Shown: piece after piece, positions 1-12,078 of the stretch
How positions within the stretch are numbered: position 1 is the stretch's first letter
Layout: every line of letters begins with the position of its first letter
Source: Lycium barbarum
Lineage: Eukaryota > Streptophyta > Magnoliopsida > Solanales > Solanaceae
DNA: 64,000 nt
Assembly: GCF_019175385.1 (NCBI RefSeq)
Contig: NC_083339.1
Location: 48,408,074 to 48,472,073, forward strand
Reading direction: 5' to 3'
Notes under the pieces: model-generated
The model's input: only the letters and a program-made list of their open reading frames with translations
What the model was told of the DNA's origin: nothing
Databases searched by the model: none
Translations under genes and position numbers: made by a program

Positions 1-83
1 TAGTTGGCCGGGCATGACACCACTTCGGTGGGCGGCTTATGGATATGGATAACACCGTGTCTTTACGGCACAGGCATGACACC
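1..83 (+). mobile_element. Fragment of a Tekay-type chromoviral LTR
   Basis: This stretch matches 29637-29719, inside the 3' LTR of element B, in the same orientation with about three mismatches by eye. It carries the module 'ggcatgacacca' twice. It stops abruptly where the 60-bp tandem array starts at 84. It could be part of B's own 5' LTR or of a close relative; that is inference, because the connecting sequence is outside the window. Confidence 0.7.
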
Positions 84-700
84 ACGAGCATACGCAGAGC
101 ATTTGAAAATGATAAAGCAATGCAGGTGCGGAGCGATTCTCCTGCGAGCATACGCAGAGCATTTGAAAATAATAAAGCAATGCAGGTGCAGTGCGATGTG
201 TCTGCGAGCATACGCAGAGCATTTGAAAATAGTAGAGCAATGCAGGTGCGGTGCGATGCGTCTGCGAGCATACGCAGAGCATTTGAAAATAATAAAGCAA
301 TGCATGTGCGGTGCGATGCGTCTGCGAGCATACGCAGAGCATTTGAAAATAATAGAGCAATGCAGGTGCGGAGCAATGCGTCTGCGAGCATACGCAGGGC
401 ATTTGAAAAAATAATAAAGCGATGCAGGTGCGGTGCAATGCGTCTGCGAGCATACGCAGGGCATGTGAAAAATAATAAAGCGATGCAGGTGCGGTGTAAT
501 GCGTTTGCGAGCATACGCAGGGCATTTGAAAATAATAAAGCGATGCAGGTGCGATGCAATGCGTCTGCGAGCATACGCAGAGCATTTGAAAATAATGAAG
601 CAATGCATGTGAGGTGCACTTGCGAGCATTCACAAGGAATTTGAAAGCAATATATATGCGGTGCATTTGAAAGTAGTAATGCATGTGCAGTGCGGGGTAT
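84..700. repeat. 60-bp tandem array (array 1)
   Basis: Ten tandem units begin with 'gcgagcatacgcag' or a slight variant. The first units sit exactly 60 bp apart; small insertions shift the phase after about 410, and the units decay after about 640. Each unit ends in a 'caatgcaggtgcggtgc'-like stretch. Because 60 is divisible by three and the unit lacks stops in several frames, long open frames appear on both strands (up to 332 codons on the minus strand at 37-1035). These look like by-products of periodicity. The array lies on the 3' side of the minus-strand gag of element G, where Tat/Ogre elements are known to carry variable tandem repeats. Confidence 0.95.
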
Positions 701-1112
701 TTGAAAGCAATAGGAAAAATTTGTGCATCGATACGTTTGAAAGAATTTTCGCAAGACTTAAACATTAATTCATTGCAAATCTTGAAAATTGTTGATACTC
801 GAGAAGCATAATTGTTATAAGAAAGCTCAAACCGTTCGACGTGCCATCCTTGCAAGGCTATACATATTTTAGCTTCCGTAACTTGTAAATCTTTTCTCCG
901 AAGTTTTCCTCTGTGTGCTGACCGCAACTCTTCACATCTCTCGATGTCGCTTGTGATGATATCCTTAAAAATTTGTCCCAGTTTTTGGCATAGGACGGTG
1001 TGGGACTTTAAAAATGACAAAACCGAGCCTGACATAGGCTGTCTACATATCCCACTGAGAGAATCAGGTCAAGCGTAGTTCAAATTTCAAAGCAGAATAA
1101 AATTGAGATAGA
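701..1112 (-). other. Spacer between tandem arrays, with a dispersed motif
   Basis: No gene is recognised here. At about 1035-1082 there is a diverged copy of a motif also present at about 2382-2434. Read on the minus strand both contain 'gacctgattc' followed shortly by 'gggata.gtag.cag'. The two copies bracket arrays 2 and 3. This is probably 3' untranslated sequence of element G. Confidence 0.5.
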
Positions 1113-1593
1113 AGACGGTGCTCGGCCTTATGCAGAAGCATCAAGAGGGCGGTGTTCAGCCTATGCAACAGATATAAGGCGGTGCTCAGCCTTATGCAAA
1201 AACATCAAGAGGGCGGAGCTCAGCCCATGCAACAGATAGAAGGCGGTGCTCAGCCTTATGCAGAAGCATCAAGAGGGCGGTGCTCAGCCCATGTGACATA
1301 TAGAAGGCGGTGCTCAGCCTTATGCAGAAACATCAGGAGGGCGGTGCTCAGCCCATGCGACATATAAAAGGCGGTGCTCAGCCTTTTGCAGAAACATCCA
1401 AAGGGCGGTGCTCAGCCTTATGCAGCAACATCAAGAGGGCGGTGCTCAGCCCATGCAACATATAAAAAGGCGACGCTCAGGCTTTTGCAGAAATTCCAAA
1501 AGGGCGGTGCACAACCCATGCAACATATAAAACGCGGTGCTCAGCCTTATGCAGAAATTTCAAGAGGGCGGTGCTCGGCCCATGCAACATATA
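1113..1593. repeat. About 64-bp tandem array built of two ~32-bp half-units (array 2)
   Basis: About seven units are seen. Each holds two related halves: 'ggcggtgctcagccttatg' followed by a 'cagaaacatca'-like stretch, and 'gggcggtgctcagcccatg' followed by 'caacatata'. One unit around 1370-1467 has an extra half, which suggests unequal exchange. There is no coding signal; the plus-strand frames at 1152-1610 are periodicity shadows. Confidence 0.93.
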
Positions 1594-1898
1594 AAGGCGG
1601 ACGAGCCTAAAATTTCCTATTGAAGGCGGACTAGCCTAAAATGTTCAATATAAGGCGAACAAGCCTAATATGTCCAATTAAAGGCGAACAAGCCTAAAAT
1701 GTCCAATTAAAGGCGGACAAGCCTATATGTTCAATTAAAGGTGAACAAGCCTAAAATGTTCAATTAAAGGCAGACTAGCCTAATATGTCCTATTAAAGTC
1801 GGACTAGCCTAAAATGTCCTATTAAAGGCGGACGAGCCCAAAATGTCCTATTAAAGGCGGACTAGCCTAAAATGTACTATTAAAGGCGGACGAGCCTA
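1594..1898. repeat. 29-bp tandem array (array 3)
   Basis: About ten and a half units of 29 bp share the core 'aaggcggacgagcctaaa' followed by a variable 'atgtcctatta'. The ggcgg...agcc core is also present in array 2, which abuts it with no spacer, so the two arrays probably share an ancestor. Confidence 0.93.
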
Positions 1899-2521
1899 AA
1901 TGCGGTGCTTGGTTTATGATTACTAAAATTGGTGCGGAGAGAAGGACTTGATGCGATGCTTGAGTAGTAGCGAACATTCATATGCGGCGAGACGAGCTTG
2001 ACGCAGTGCTTGACTTGCAGCAGCAAATATTCATGATACAGTGCCAAACATTTGGGGATCATTTACCCTGCCAAAATTTACATCTAAAAAGTTCTTGATA
2101 CTGTGTGATATCCTTCAAGAATAGCTAAAATATGCCCCTGCGTTACACAAAGAAAACTTCTTAGTGTAAAATAAAATGGTTGCCTTGCATTGAACACTGA
2201 AGCTTTGGGTATTGAATCTGCATTTCTCATGGTGATGGCATTGCAACTAATATGGTGACGCTAATATATTGCTCGGGGTTTCGACTCATGCTTTTGTCGA
2301 ATAATGATAGGCCATTTGCATAGCTGCCCCAGTGTTGTTTTACGGGAAAATGGAATTTTTCACTATATTAAGACCGTGTCCAAGAATGGACTGCCTACTT
2401 ATCCCGAAGGAATCAGGTCAAAAGTAGTTCATACAAAGGTTTAGCAAAATTACAAGAAAGAAAGTTGATGACAGGGCGGGTGGTTGGAGAATGCTAGTGA
2501 CGGTAAATCCTTTTAATCATC
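1899..2521 (-). other. Element G sequence between gag and the tandem arrays
   Basis: No protease, reverse transcriptase or integrase can be recognised here, although pol would normally follow gag in this direction. The stretch includes the dispersed motif at about 2382-2434. It reads as 3' untranslated sequence of a gag-only element. A deletion that removed pol is an equally possible explanation. Confidence 0.5.
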
Positions 2522-4075
2522 CTACTTAGTTCCACGCTTCCTTTTCAAATGTCTCGGTGCCAATCTTGATGGATCACCGGTAAAAATAATTGCATTTACA
2601 ACTGGAGGGCCATCATTATCGCACAATTTATTTTGTTGCACGCCTATCTTATTCTTTTCAATCATGTTCTGGATCTTATGCTTAAGTGCTGGGCAGTCCT
2701 CTGTGTTATGACCTGGAATATTAGAGTGGTAAGCACAACTCTTAGACCAATCAAAATTTGGCGGTAGGCTTTTAGGGATCCATCCTTTCTTTGACTTCAG
2801 GAGTCCCTTGGCTTTCATTCTCTCAAATATGCTGGTTAATGATTCTTCAAGAGGAGTAAAAGTGCGGAATTTTACGTGCTCCGACTGTCGTAAGCTAGAC
2901 TGTGCTTGATCGGGTTGATATTGAAAGCCTTGTTGGTGAAGAGATATATGATCACGCGAAACTTGCTGGTTCTATCGTAATTGCGGCTGATATGTAGACC
3001 TGACAGCTGAGTCAGTTTCTTTCTTTTTGCCTTGCAAGTTATTGAATGTCTCAGTTTGAGAAGTTGCTTGTACTGATGAAGTGTCAACAATTCTTCCTGC
3101 TCGAATGCCTGCTTTTACTTGCTTTCCAACTTGAATTAGATCAGAAAAGTCACGTAACCGTGCACATAACAACTTTTCATAATATATGCCCTTTTGCGTT
3201 TGGATGAAAGTTGAAATCAACTCATTCTCGGGCAATGCAGGGCGTATTTTTGAAGCTTCCAATCTCCATCGGATGGCATATTCCTGAAAAGACTCATGTG
3301 GCATTCTTTCTATCTCACACATATCATAAAGATTTGGACTAATCCCGATGTTAATCTTGCATTGTTCTACAAAGTCGCGGGCCATGTCCTCCCATGTGTA
3401 CCATTTGCAAAAGTCTTGTTCTGTGTACCAATCTAATGCTAACCCTGATAGGCTCTGAATGAACAATTTCATTTGTATGGCTTCATTTTGTCCAATTCCC
3501 ATTAATCTGCTACAATAGTCCTTCAAGTGCGTAACAGGATTTCCTCTACCATTGAAGGTGTTGAATTTTGGCACTTTGAATCCTGGCGGCAACTCAACAT
3601 TTGGAAGCATGCACAAGCTTTCATATCTTAAACTTTGGACATTTCTTGCCCGCATCTCTTCTTCGACAATTCTTCTTAAATTGTGAAGCTCTCTATCCGA
3701 GTCATCCCAATTGATTGCATTCGTTTCATTTCTCAATCTCTTGTATGGGCATACCGCTAGCTGATTTTGCTAGTTTTTTGCGAAGGGTGCTGCAAGTGCA
3801 GGCTTTTGGACATTAGGCATCAACGTGACCTGCAAAGCTTCAGGTTTAAATAGAGTATCTTGGCGGTATATATATAGGAGCTGGGTGAGGAGAAATAGTG
3901 AAGGAAATGTTTTGGGTTGAGCCGGAAGCTGAACTTGTGTTAGGAAGAAGGCCGAAGGTATTTCCTAAATTGACCAACATGCTTCTTTGTACCACATTCT
4001 TCTTGCTATCCTCATTTTGCGCTTGCACCAATCCCACACCGATGTTGAATGATTCAAATCTTTTTGCCATTGTAT
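2522..4075 (-). pseudogene. Broken gag of a Tat/Ogre-like Ty3/gypsy element
   Basis: Gag forms the particle that packages retrotransposon RNA. Three open pieces on the minus strand make up the gene. 3846-4070 is a putative N-terminal part starting MAKRFESF. 2972-3736 (254 codons) is the Retrotrans_gag core, with 'PPGFKVPKFNTFNGRGNP', 'LFIQSLSGLALDWY' and 'ESFQEYAIRWR'. 2522-2818 is the C-terminal part with a zinc-knuckle-like 'CAYHSNIPGHNTEDC' (C-X2-H-X5-H-X4-C). The first and second pieces are in different frames; the second and third share a frame but are separated by stops. These motifs are the ones I associate with the Ogre/Tat lineage, and the tRNA-Arg PBS upstream agrees. The gene is non-functional as it stands. 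Confidence 0.85.
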
Positions 4076-7000
4076 CTTGTCCTTAACCTAGATTCGCAGC
4101 CAACGCAATGTTCAATGCTAGGCAACCTCTAAAGAATTAAAACTAAACAAGTAGAAAATAAATTCAAATAATTCTCTTAGCATCAAGTAATCGCAAATAA
4201 ATTCAAGAGCGAGCATATCACAAATAAATTCAAATAAATCACTTAGCAAGTAAGCAAGCAAACAACTTACAAAGTTTATAACACAGACATTAATAACACG
4301 TCCTAAAATGCAGGGACCTCTTTATGCCAGAGGTAGGCCTAACGCCAAATATTCGAGATTATGATAGAGTGATCCAGGCCATTTAATTGAGACACTTAAG
4401 TTTGGAAATAAAAGGGTCAAGTTTCGTTGAAATAACAAAAGCGAGCACATTGATGAGACAATTAACCAAAATACATAAAAGGTGACACAATGTAAAACAA
4501 TCCTTAGACTTAACCTAGATCATGTCATTCAAAATTATATCAACACTGAAATTCCACTTTGCAGCCTATAATAATTTTCAACCGTCTGTCATCACACTGA
4601 GAGTTTCTCTTATAGGAATGGATCCTTCAATTTATATATAAAGCTTAAAAATTAATCTTATCATACCTTCCCGGGCATTCAACTGTAACTGTACGCGATA
4701 TGTAAGCATCTAAGTTTTTAAATTTTATCTTATCATTATCTTCATCTCCGTAGATATTGTCAGTTCCGTGTGATACAATCATTTAATTTCGTCCGTTGGT
4801 GAAAAACAAAATGAAGCAGAGGGATTAAAGGTCGATTGATAAAACTGAGATTGAATGCTTGTCAGTGGCAGTGAATATAGCAGAGAAAGTAGGCTGCTAC
4901 TGCATTTCCCTTATGAGACAATAATAAACAATATTTTAATCCTTTTTGTCCTTCTTCCTGTATTCTCTCGCCCATATCTATAGCTTTATGCCAATAAAAT
5001 AGTATAAAGAACTTTTAATAATGCTATTCCTATTTTGTATAAGTAATAATATTGATCATTTGGAGATAAACATAAATGGATGGAGTGGAATAGGCATCAA
5101 TCAGAAGATAACTCCAAGCTCATATATTTACTAAAGATGCAGCCCATAGAGTACAACGACAAACTCATTAAAATGCAGCAATAGTTCATCGAATATAACT
5201 CAAATGAAGCATCTGTTTGCTTTAAAGTGCAGTTTCGGCTCAAGTATTATGTCTCCTAGAATCAAAGACAGCAGTGGATGATTAACATACAACAACAAGC
5301 AACAACAAACAGTAGCAATAAACAGCCACAGATGGCAGCTGCTAGATAGCAGCGAGATGAAACAACCAAAAGCAGTTGTAGATAGCCATAATCAGCAACT
5401 GTTTGGCAAAGAAAATCTAGCAGATTCACATCAATGCAGCACCAGCATCTCAGTCATATATCGCAGCAACAAGCAACCACAAGAGGCAGCCACATCGAAT
5501 AACAATAAAGCAGCAACACGAGATTATTTTGAACATAACAGTGACTTCGTCAGCAAGCACAACGGCCATTTCCTTTACCTCAAATTGCAGCAAATATTCA
5601 CGAAATAACAGTAATTTCAGCAAAGCATCAACAACAAAAATGAGTTTTGAAGTTCAGCAATTTTTTTTTTTTGGGCAAAGAAACCACCAGCAGTTAGGCT
5701 AAAGAAATTGACCAAAACATATCAATTGTTTGGACCCCATATCTACCTAAAGTGTAGCAGATAGTTCTTCAAAGTGTAGCAAGCAAAAGGCAATGGTTCA
5801 TAGCAGCAACAAGTAGCAACAGAATGGCCAACTATGCAGCACCTCAAGAGGGCAGTAACAAACTTACCCAAATTACAGCAACTCCATGGAAACATATCAA
5901 CAAACCACAGTGGCAACACTTTTTAATTTTAGAAGTGCAGCAGCCAGTAGGAAACAGTTCACACAGCAAGAGCCATTTTAAAGGTGCCAACATCCAGAAT
6001 CCCATATTGCAGGAAATTACAAGACACTTCAACTATAGACAATACAACAAGTGCAACAAAGAAGCAAATAACAAATAATGGCAGTTTACCTCAGAGGTGA
6101 AATATACTAATAATAATTCTAAAAAAAAAAACAGTAACTCAAGTATAGCATTTGTTCCAGCAGCCCCATATAACAGCAAAGTTGTTAGAACATGTAACAA
6201 CAAATTCACTCCAAATGTGGCTCAAAAGCTAAAAGCAAGCAGCAGCCACTCCATTTTAAGCTTAGCCACAACTCATGGACATTTGGGATTTGGAGAAGTT
6301 CCCCAAGTCATGCAAAGAAAGAGAGGGGTGAAGGATGAGTATCCACAGATGATTCCCAGCAAAACGGTAGCAAAAAAAAAAAAGTATAATTGCCTAGTCT
6401 TGGTTCAAAATAGGGCAGAATGACAAAGGGCTGGAGTTCCCAGGATCAACAACAATGAATGGTTTCGTCCATATTTAGCTCATAACTCAACCAAGAGTTT
6501 CCAATAATTCAACAATAAAACAACACACTAGTCTTTTGAAATTAGAACATTTGGAAGAAACTTGATTTCTCTGGGGCATACTTTAAAGTATAGCATTGGA
6601 AAATAATAGGAACAACATGCATTCCAACAGTTTAATACATAGGATTTTAGCAACTAGTAAACCAAACCATATAATGGAGTGCATCAACTCAATAATGGGG
6701 CTTAAAGAAAATATGAACTTTCAAGGACTGGCCATAAACAATAAACAAAGCAGCAGGCTTAAGAGGCTAAGGCAACAAAAGGGGAGTTCCCAGGATCAAC
6801 AACAAATTCATGCTTATACCCTCATTAATCTATACTTTCAAAACTATTGGCATAAGTATCCTCCTACCACACTCGGCTCATTTTAGGTTTCATGACAACT
6901 AAGGGAAAGAGAACATTTAAACAGATTTCATGAAAACAGGGGCAACATCATATATGAAAACCATGGACAACATCAGAAATATAATTGCAACATCTACTTG

Positions 7001-9422
7001 TTACCATTTTTAACAAGACACTAGCTCAACCACAAGCTAGGCAGCGTCTATTTTTTGCCCCGAAATTTAAAGCAGCAAATCAACAACTAGTAGTAACAAT
7101 AGGCAGCAGTACAGCCTTAGAAAGGCAATCACAATGAGCCACAAAATGCAGCAAACAAATTGTCACAGGGGTATAGTTAAGTGCAGCATTTGGTTTAAGA
7201 AATCAACATTTATTTGCAGTTAGCAACATTGATTTAATCCCAAATAGGACTTCTCAATACAACCAACAACTTTTCAAATGTGCAGCAAACCAGTCCATGA
7301 TATTTGAGTTTTGGAGAATATAAGTATTAACTCTGAAGGTTAAGAATCTGGGAAAACTTAACTGAGTTTAAACTTAAAGCAAATACACAACAAGCTACAC
7401 TCACTATTATGGTCCAAGGAGACTGAATTAATCTAGAAGGTTCAAAGAGAATTCATACTTCAAAAAATAAAGCAACACAAGAGCCCTTAAAGATTTCAAA
7501 ACCTGCAGCATTCAAGTTATCTGGACATTAAAATTTTTAAACAGAAGGCCAGATTTATTTTTTTTATATAGTTCTTTTCAAAGGTGCAGTATCTTAAGTA
7601 GTTTGGGAATTCTTAACACACATATGCTTGGAAAAACATTCAAAACTTATTTGAGCAAAGATATTTAATGGTCTAAATTTTCAACCAGAATACAAAGGAG
7701 TTTAACACACAATTAGTGACATGGTGCAAAACAGAGAGGGACATTGGAATACTTTGTTACGGGAAACTATTTTTTCATGCTAACAGGTAAATAGTTTTCA
7801 CTCTTTACATGATTTAACATGAAGGATATTTATATCTAAACGTAACTGTCCCTTTTTTTCTTCATCCATTATAAAAACATATCTCAAAACAGTCACAAGA
7901 GAAGGAATCATATTCATGACTTGTAGAGGGAACTTGGATAGTCTTGATAAGCTGGTTATGTTTTCAAAGAATGGTATGCATACAGACAACATAAAGAGGA
8001 ACCAGCAAAATGTGAATAGATTCCCTAAAGTCCCAGCTTAAAATATCATGTTTTTAAGCAGTTATCCCCTAGGCTCAAACAAGGTCGGGTCTGCAGTTTT
8101 ATTTCAATTCCCCATTAGGATAACTCAAGTTGTCCATAATGGAAGGAAACTAAATCTAATGAACATTTACGACAACTATATCAAATCAGAACCAAGTTCA
8201 TACTTACAAACCATTGACCTATAACTCAAACCCCTCTTTTAGGAGGTATTTAACCAGAAAAGATATCTTAGCTAAGATAAAATAATCATTTTGAATCCTT
8301 GAATTGAGTACAGTTTGCCATAAAGAAAAAGATGTTAACTACTAGACCACCAACCACTAGGAGAAATATATAATGTGCCTCAAGGGACATTTAGAAGAAA
8401 GCAACTAAAGTTATGGAAATGTTCAAAACCAAAATAGAGAGGAACTTTAAACTAAGACTGTTGAACTCCTTATTATCTTCAAACAGGGATTAGCTATGGA
8501 TCATGATAAAAGGGAACTCCTTACCAAGATTAAAGCACAGTAGGGACTTGATTAAATCTTAACAAAATCTCATTCAAGTCATTTCAAATAATAACTTCAA
8601 CTGGCAGCATACTATTAATCAAGCTACAAGCTAACATTCAGTAAATACACCTTTAATTACTAAGGGTAAACATAAATTTATTCATGCTCTTCTTAGAACT
8701 CTTTACACTCAAAGTGATCACATTGCTAACTACATAATCAGACACAGAAGCAAATATCAAATGTAACATAGGAACTTAAGCATTAAACTAGCTTGGGGGT
8801 GTGAAAAACCATCCTACAAAAAGAAATGATTCCAAACTCGACATGTCATGGTTAGACTTGGATCCTTCTATCATTATCACGTTACACATAATATGCTTGT
8901 TGGTCGTTGGGTTATGAAACCCGTCGAAAATTTGGTAGGTTACCTAATTGTGGAGTCGATACCAAGGACCGACCCACCTAAGGCTTATGCATGCATGACT
9001 TAAATAGAATTGGTGGCAAGCTCTATCTTAGGCTGACTAGGAGTTGTTTTCCTATGACACAAGGCTCCCACAAGCGGACAACTTGGGAGTGGAAAGTCCG
9101 TGGTCGTCGCTGCACCGCCGATCGACTAAATCCACAAGATTGATCCAACTAAAAGGGTAATTTAGTAGTGCACGACCGCGAACCGCGAAACCGCTTTAAG
9201 TGTGTGAATTTGTGTGAATTTTCCAGGAGTGGAGGAAATATGAACGGAATGCCATTTTAAGGAAAAACAATAACATATTGTTGCATAGAAAATTTCACAT
9301 AATCAAACAACCACTTAAAAACACATAAGAAATAAAAGCAACAATAAAGGCAAAAAAAAAAAAACCCGAAACATCCAATTACTTAATTATTAACCTAAGT
9401 TGTTATGGTTAAGAACCTAAAG
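4076..9422 (-). other. Long non-coding leader of element G
   Basis: This 5.3 kb lies between the PBS and gag. It is AT-rich and holds no frame I can assign to a protein. From about 5250 to 7200 it is strongly biased to CAA, GCA and CAG triplets. A short phrase, 'gagttcccaggatcaacaac', occurs at about 6434 and again at about 6783. The PBS-proximal part (about 8870-9250) is less AT-rich, with several gactagg- and cgaccg-like stretches. Ogre elements are known for long leaders that may carry an extra ORF; none survives here. Confidence 0.6.
5250..7200. repeat. CAA/CAG-biased low-complexity tract
   Basis: Dense 'agcaacaa', 'gcagca' and 'caacaac' phrases fill this stretch without a fixed period. 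Weak open frames at 5357-5608, 5824-6078 and 6097-6423 are Q/N/S-rich and show no domain. They run opposite to the element's gag, so I do not call them genes. Confidence 0.6.
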
Positions 9423-9440
9423 TCCCCAGCGGAGTCGCCA
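9423..9440 (-). other. Primer binding site, tRNA-Arg type
   Basis: The plus strand reads 'tccccagcggagtcgcca', which is the 3' end of a plant tRNA-Arg with CCA attached. The minus strand is therefore complementary to that primer, and reverse transcription of element G would start here. It lies three bases from the LTR end at 9444. Confidence 0.88.
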
Positions 9441-11499
9441 AGCTGTCATACCCCATTTTAACCAGGTTAAATTAGAGCACAACATATTGGAGATTCCTAT
9501 CTTGCTTGTTTTAAGGAGTCGCCACCTAATTAATTTAATGGTGAATTAGGACACCTAATTTATTAACTAAGGTAAAGCTAGCTAAACCTCCGTTAATGGT
9601 CTACTTAATTAGCGTGATTCTAGGTAAGGGTTCAAGATTATCCTAAAGGGAAGGGATTAGACATCCTTTAGAATCCGTTAACTACGGTTAACCGGCCAAA
9701 CTTAGGTTAATTAATTCTAAGGTCTAAAATTTAAGAAAATAGCTTTTAGAAAAAAGATAACTGATAACTAACAAAGTTTAAAACATGATTATATGAATGT
9801 TGCACTCTATATGGTGAAAATAAGTACTTAATGTTCAGAGCAGTAATCCTAAACGATAAAATCTACCCCTTTCTAATCCTACGTTATCGTGAACAACCCA
9901 AAACAAAGATGAGATAAAATACAAAAAAAAAGAAAAACACTCACAAGTAAATCAACAAGTAAGTCTAAGGAAGGTGATGATGATTCCAAGTGCGGGTATA
10001 TCTAGTCTGATCTTGAGACTCCACCTTGCGAGAGTCCCAACTTAAGACTCCATTTGCTCCCAAAGCGTACATGCAAAAAGAAAGAGGAGATAAAGAATGA
10101 GTATAAAAAAAACACAAGAGTTCTAACAAGATGCTTGATTGCTTAAACGTCGTACTTTGGTTTATGTTTTACAACAGTTTAAAATGACTAGTAAAGCCAA
10201 GCTTCAAAACAGTCCCTAACTCTTTAATTTGAAACCTAGGAATTTATTTCTTGCTCAAAGAACTTGTCGAGTCACATTGTTTCAAAGATAACATAAGCAG
10301 CTAAGAGCAACACGAAAGGCTTAACAAAGCAGCAACTAGCAATTAGGAAAGTCCAGCAATCCTCTTTCTCAGACGCATAACCAGTAAACCGAAGATACAG
10401 GCCAAGTAAGGGACAAGCAAGACATTAAGAGATAGCACAGAACAACTTCTGGAAATCTGATTCCCTTTAAACCTACAGAATTAGTTTTCACTCTTACAAA
10501 TCATACTTTTACTCATCTCGGATGAAGAAATAGTTGAGGGACGAGACCCTTTATAAATAAAGAATTTGTTCATATAGGCTTAAGGTAAAACAACCATTAA
10601 AGGAGGTTTAAACCAGGCAAACGTACAATGATGCTTAATTATAAAATAACTCATCGTATAAGGCTTCCATGGATTAAGCTAACTTAGGCAGGCTAGATGA
10701 CTCAAATACTAAGCAAAACAGAAAGGGTCTTTCTCTTTCGACTATGATCACAGTTTCGGCAAACAAATCAAAGTAGGGTATGTCATCTTTATTAAAATAG
10801 ATCAAGCTAAACATGATACAATTCTTCAACAAATGAAACAAAGAGATTTACAATGGCATAGCAACTAGTCGCGGCTAACCATATAAACATCCAGCGATGA
10901 ATAAGAACCAAGACATTCAAACACGCTTAGCTAAATAAGATCAATCTATTTAAGAGTGAAATAACAGTGATTAGACCATGCTAAACTAACTTAACATATC
11001 AAGCAAAACTTAATCATCCTACATAAGAACATTATTGACCTGATTAGCGTGTTTAATAACTAGGTGAATTCTTTCCCATGATCCTATTCCTTTGAACTAA
11101 ATCGAACTGAACACGAATATGATTCGCACACAGAACCCGACTGTCCTAACACGTATACAGGTACTGAATACACAAATCCATAGAGGCAGAAAAATAAACC
11201 AACACAAGATAAACACACCTGAAATAAAATAAACAGACGCGAAAGGGAAAGGAGAATCACCTGCTTCGGGTGCAGCGAAGTGGGTGCGAGGTCTCCGATT
11301 CACACTCGAAACAACTACAACTTCCGAGTTTGCGTATATAGGATTCAAAACAGTGACAGGCAAAATAAGAAATGCAAAAAATGAAGCAACGCTTCGAATA
11401 TCACGAAAACAATGGCTAATATTTTTAGGGGAAAATCCGCGATTCCAGAACTCTCTGTTTCAAGAATTCAAGGTAGCCAAAGAGAACATCCTTTTCAGG

Positions 11500-11850
11500 G
11501 GATTTTTTTTTTCAGGCGACTAAAAAGCTGTATTTTGTAGGGGATTTTTTTGGGGTTCAAGAACTCGTTTTGTAAGGGGATTCTTGCGATTCCAGCCCCT
11601 GAACACTCGTTAAATCCGAGCTTGCGATGCTCGAATTTAAAGCACAACCAACGCAAACGAAAACAAAATGACTGGTTTTTGACTTGATATTCAGAAAATA
11701 AGGCTGATGAATTAATATTGCTTAGGGGATTTTTGCCACCGAAAAAAAAAACTCTTCAGAACTTTAATTTTCAAGGGGATTTTTGCGACTTCAAAACCTC
11801 GTTTTGTAAGGGATTTTTGCGATTCCAGGGCCTGTCCTAATGGATTAACA
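11500..11850. repeat. Degenerate 'aggggatttttgcgattcc' repeats in the LTR of G
   Basis: At least five interspersed copies of 'ggggattttt', often followed by 'gcgattcca', lie between 11500 and 11850, with no fixed spacing. They sit on the 3' side of the TATA-like box when read in the element's direction, so they may fall in transcribed LTR sequence. Confidence 0.6.
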
Positions 11851-11858
11851 GAAACGAA

Positions 11859-11867
11859 TATTTATAG
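11859..11867 (-). promoter_or_regulatory. TATA-like box in the LTR of G
   Basis: The minus strand reads CTATAAATA within an otherwise GC-richer context, at a plausible place in the LTR. Promoter activity is inferred from the motif only. Confidence 0.4.
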
Positions 11868-12053
11868 GGGGAAATCTAGGGTTTGCTTTTGAGAGGAGCG
11901 GGTACAAAGGGAAGTGGAGGTTGCAGAAGCGTGGGGAACCAGGGGAAGTGGAAGAGAGAGAGGAGCGGGAAAAGGGGATAGAGAGAGGAGCGTGGGTGAG
12001 CGGCAGCTAGGGTTTTGAAAGAAAAGGAGAAGGGAAAAGAGAGAGAAGGAAGC

Positions 12054-12078
12054 GGGGGGGGGGGGGGGGGGGGGGGGG
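12054..12078. repeat. G25 homopolymer
   Basis: An uninterrupted run of 25 G follows a GA-rich stretch. It creates a proline run in the minus-strand frame 11876-12148, which I do not regard as coding. Runs of this length are prone to sequencing or assembly error. Confidence 0.95.

Noticed and set aside
37..644. Overlapping long ORFs on both strands as real genes
   Set aside because: All are explained by the 60-bp period being a multiple of three; several frames are open at once.
1152..1610. Plus-strand frames reading 'GGAQPYA' repeats as proteins
   Set aside because: They follow the ~64-bp tandem array and run antisense to the element's gag.
1594..1898. CRISPR-like array of 29-bp units
   Set aside because: The units are contiguous diverged copies with no unique spacers, in a plant retrotransposon context.
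3898..4086. 62-codon plus-strand ORF
   Set aside because: It is the antisense shadow of the gag N-terminal part.
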